In this document: positions 6,002 through 7,333 of the stretch, one piece after another
Position numbering within the stretch: the first letter of the stretch is position 1
Layout: each line of letters starts with the position of its first letter
Source of the DNA: Candidatus Blautia equi
GTDB taxonomy: Bacteria; Bacillota; Clostridia; Lachnospirales; Lachnospiraceae
Direction: 5' to 3'
Length of the DNA stretch: 7,333 nt
Assembly: GCA_018064695.1 (NCBI GenBank)
Contig: JAGHUU010000236.1
Location: 1 to 7,333, forward strand
The notes under the pieces: generated by a model
The model's database searches: none
Told to the model about the DNA's origin: nothing
The model's input: the letters and a program-made list of their open reading frames with translations, nothing else
Program-made: the position numbers and the translations under genes

Positions 6002-6916
6002 ATGAAGACTGTTGATATCATTATTCCCTCCTACAAGCCGGGAGCGGAATTTGAAGATCTGCTGAAGAGGCTGGATGCCCAGCATGTGCAGGCGGAGCAC
6101 TGGATCATTATGAATACGGAGGAGCAGTACTGGGACTCCCGCTGGGAGGAGCTGTATCCGCAGCTGCAGGTGCACCATGTGACAAAGGAGAGCTTTAATC
6201 ACGGCGGCACCAGAATGCAGGGTGCGGGGTATTCTCATGCGGATGTGATGGTGTTTATGACCCAGGACGCCCTGCCGGCGGACAGGGATCTGATAGGAAA
6301 TCTGCTGGCTGCGCTGGAGCAGGAGGAACGCATTGGAGCGGCTTACGCAAGGCAGCTGCCTAAGAAGGACTGCGGTTTTCTGGAGCGATATACCAGAGCG
6401 TTTAATTATCCGGAGGAATCCCATGTAAGGTGGGAGGCGGATCTTGAGAAGTTTGGAATTAAGACGTTCTTCTGTTCAAATGTCTGCGCAGCGTACAAAC
6501 GGGATGTGTTTGATGCGCTGGGGGGATTTGTGGAGAAGGCGATCTTTAATGAGGATATGATTTATGCGGGGGGATTGATTCACGCAGGCTATGGAATCGC
6601 CTACGCGGCGGGCGCCAGAGTGTACCACTCTCACAATTATTCCGGAATCGCACAGTTCCACCGAAATTTTGATCTGGGCGTCTCCCAGGCCGAACACCCG
6701 GAGATTTTTGCGGATGTGCCGTCTGAGGGGGAAGGGATTGCGTTGGTTAAACGCTCCCTGCAGCACCTGCTGAAAACCAATCATCCGGAGCTGATTCCTA
6801 CACTGATCTACCAGAGTGGGTGCAAATATCTTGGCTATCTTGCCGGTAAGCACTATCAGAAACTGCCGAAAACACTGATTTTGAAATTTACGATGATGCC
6901 ATCGTATTGGGAATAA
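6002..6916 (+). CDS. GT2-like glycosyltransferase (rhamnosyltransferase-type)
   Basis: This 304-residue protein starts at ATG 6002, with AAGGAG (5991-5996) five bases upstream. VDIIIPSYKPG (4-14) opens the GT-A fold, ESFNHGGTR (63-71) and ADVMVFMTQDALPAD (80-94; TQDA in the DxD position) form the donor site, and NEDMIYAGGLIHAGY (183-197) is the acceptor-activating Glu-Asp segment. YHSHNYS (208-214) follows, a His-containing motif typical of rhamnosyltransferase-like GT2 proteins. A C-terminal basic/hydrophobic tail (about 275-300) could touch the membrane. It likely adds a sugar to the same lipid-linked glycan, with the donor unknown. It lies beyond the strong terminator with no clear promoter of its own, so expression may depend on readthrough or a weak promoter. 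It appears to use more G- and T-ending codons than the first two GT2 genes, whose third positions lean to C, which hints at a different history, but I judged this by eye. Confidence 0.88.
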   Translation: MKTVDIIIPSYKPGAEFEDLLKRLDAQHVQAEHWIIMNTEEQYWDSRWEELYPQLQVHHVTKESFNHGGTRMQGAGYSHADVMVFMTQDALPADRDLIGNLLAALEQEERIGAAYARQLPKKDCGFLERYTRAFNYPEESHVRWEADLEKFGIKTFFCSNVCAAYKRDVFDALGGFVEKAIFNEDMIYAGGLIHAGYGIAYAAGARVYHSHNYSGIAQFHRNFDLGVSQAEHPEIFADVPSEGEGIALVKRSLQHLLKTNHPELIPTLIYQSGCKYLGYLAGKHYQKLPKTLILKFTMMPSYWE

Positions 6917-6925
6917 AAAAGCATA

Positions 6926-6942
6926 GCCCCCGTTCCGGGGGC
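6926..6942. terminator. GC hairpin just after the GT2 gene, terminator-like on the minus strand
   Basis: GCCCCCG (6926-6932) pairs with CGGGGGC (6936-6942) around TTC. On the + strand no T-run follows. On the minus strand the stem is followed, after 5 bases, by six T (complement of 6915-6920). It may act as an RNA 3'-end stabiliser for the 6002 transcript or terminate antisense transcription. Confidence 0.4.
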
Positions 6943-6947
6943 AGCAC

Positions 6948-7042
6948 CTGCCCCACCCACCCGCCCCTCGCCCCCTTACGGGTGGCAAGGTCTCACAGGG
7001 AGTGACAACGATCCTGTCGTGTAGGGGCGGGTGGGCGGGCAG
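6948..7042. repeat. 95-bp GC-rich inverted-repeat element with a G4 motif in each arm
   Basis: The left arm (6948-6968) and right arm (7023-7042) pair over CTGCCC/GGGCAG and a 13-bp core, CCCACCCGCCCCT with AGGGGCGGGTGGG, with a small bulge between. The 54-bp centre holds smaller stems (for example TCAC/GTGA near 6992-7004). The right arm reads GGGGCGGGTGGGCGGG on the + strand. The left arm reads as four G-runs with single-base loops on the minus strand. This looks like a MITE- or REP-type intergenic element. No clear target-site duplication is seen and no ORF fits inside. Confidence 0.6.
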
Positions 7043-7046
7043 AGTA

Positions 7047-7066
7047 GGAAGGGGTTCACCCCTTCC
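7047..7066. repeat. Perfect hairpin next to the GC-rich element
   Basis: GGAAGGGG (7047-7054) and CCCCTTCC (7059-7066) are perfect complements around TTCA. No T-run follows on either strand. It marks the edge between the GC-rich palindromic block and the AT-rich promoter zone, and its right half overlaps a possible -35 element. Confidence 0.55.
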
Positions 7067-7082
7067 CATCCCTAAATATAAT
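7055..7082 (+). promoter_or_regulatory. Candidate promoter for the gene at 7182
   Basis: A perfect -10 TATAAT (7077-7082) has TTCACC (7055-7060), 4 of 6 matches to TTGACA, 16 bases upstream. A competing candidate is the extended -10 TGCTATATT (7118-7126) with only a weak -35. The first would place the hairpin at 7128-7156 in the leader. The second would start inside that hairpin. Confidence 0.45.
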
Positions 7083-7127
7083 TCATAAATGAAATACACA
7101 CTTTGAACACATATCTTTGCTATATTA

Positions 7128-7156
7128 AAAGAGTCAGAGAATTTCTCTGGCTCTTT
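7128..7156 (+). promoter_or_regulatory. Leader hairpin/attenuator-like stem before the gene at 7182
   Basis: AAAGAGTCAGAGA (7128-7140) pairs with TCTCTGGCTCTTT (7144-7156) around ATT, giving 13 RNA base pairs with one U-G wobble. A T-rich stretch (7162-7165) follows after 5 bases, and on the minus strand the stem runs into TCTTTTAAT. It may be a bidirectional terminator or a leader attenuator. The Shine-Dalgarno site begins only 10 bases later. Confidence 0.5.
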
Positions 7157-7181
7157 ATCAGTTTTAGAGAGGTAAAACCGC

Positions 7182-7333
7182 ATGTACGAAGAACCGCAGT
7201 ATACGCATTATGAAATACAGAAAAAACCAACTCCGGAGGAAGCGGACTTTACTCCCCGCTGGAAGCAGGAAGGGTATGAACGCAGAAAAAAGAAAAAAAG
7301 CTTTGCCCTGCGTTTATTGCAAACGCTGATCCT
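7182..7333 (+). CDS. N-terminal fragment of a probable membrane-anchored protein, unidentified
   Basis: ATG 7182 follows AGAGAGG (7166-7172) at 9 bases. Fifty codons and two bases are visible before the window ends. The first 34 residues (MYEEPQYTHYEIQKKPTPEE onward) are polar and Pro/Glu/Tyr-rich. A basic patch RRKKKKS (34-40) and the start of a hydrophobic segment (FALRLLQTLI, 41-50) follow. This is the usual layout of a type II membrane protein with a cytoplasmic N-tail, positive-inside patch and signal-anchor, as in LCP proteins, HtrA-like proteases and some wall hydrolases of Clostridia. The fragment does not decide between these. It has a separate promoter zone, so it probably forms a new transcription unit. 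That the frame is coding is supported by the good RBS, the sensible composition and the open frame to the edge. Confidence 0.7.
   Translation, partial: MYEEPQYTHYEIQKKPTPEEADFTPRWKQEGYERRKKKKSFALRLLQTLI

Noticed and set aside
5920..6015. GTG-initiated 31-codon frame overlapping the 6002 start
   Set aside because: The peptide composition is plausible, but no Shine-Dalgarno is seen and the frame lies over the repeated terminator/RBS segment. It is probably chance.
6926..7066. CRISPR array or structured RNA gene in the palindrome-rich gap
   Set aside because: There are no regularly spaced identical direct repeats with unique spacers, and no tRNA, rRNA or recognisable riboswitch motif. The structure is made of inverted repeats.
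6476..7183. Minus-strand open frame of 235 codons antisense to the last glycosyltransferase and the GC palindromes
   Set aside because: Most of it mirrors a convincing + strand GT2 gene, and the rest translates palindromic repeats into low-complexity Pro/Arg sequence. No family motif is seen.

Overview
The window looks like part of a surface-polysaccharide (exopolysaccharide, capsule or wall-teichoic-like glycopolymer) locus from a Gram-positive anaerobe of the Clostridia, most likely Lachnospiraceae. This placement is an inference. It rests on the gene content (GT2 glycosyltransferases, a polyprenyl-phosphate glycosyl-1-phosphate transferase and an LCP ligase), strong AG-rich Shine-Dalgarno sites, a TTG start, roughly 50% G+C and GC-rich palindromic intergenic elements. 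Every protein-coding gene I can support is on the + strand.

Layout: (1) 1-1542 is the 3' part of a tandem-domain GT2 glycosyltransferase cut by the window edge. (2) 1551-2504 is a second GT2 enzyme, translationally linked to the first. (3) 2505-2787 is a structured intergenic region. It holds a palindrome over the stop codon, three overlapping hairpins ending in a plausible terminator, a sigma-A-type promoter with an inverted repeat around its -35, a leader hairpin and a possible 28-codon leader ORF. (4) 2788-4191 (TTG start) is the membrane enzyme that starts repeat-unit synthesis by loading a sugar-1-phosphate onto undecaprenyl phosphate. (5) 4217-5812 is an LCP-family ligase with a 162-residue C-terminal tail that has no basic residue and carries Gly/Asp/Tyr repeats. 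(6) 5845-5876 is a clear intrinsic terminator. (7) 6002-6916 is a third GT2-like enzyme. (8) 6917-7181 holds GC-rich palindromes, including a 95-bp inverted repeat whose arms carry a G-quadruplex motif on opposite strands, then an AT-rich promoter zone. (9) 7182 to the end is the start of an unidentified, probably membrane-anchored protein.

Proposed logic: the 2788 product primes the lipid carrier, the GT2 enzymes add sugars, and the LCP protein transfers finished polymer to peptidoglycan. Flippase, polymerase and nucleotide-sugar genes are not in the window. I see no convincing wholly new system. The most distinctive items are the LCP tail, the mirrored G4 palindrome, the layered leader of the priming transferase, and a degenerate duplication of the terminator/RBS segment before the last glycosyltransferase.
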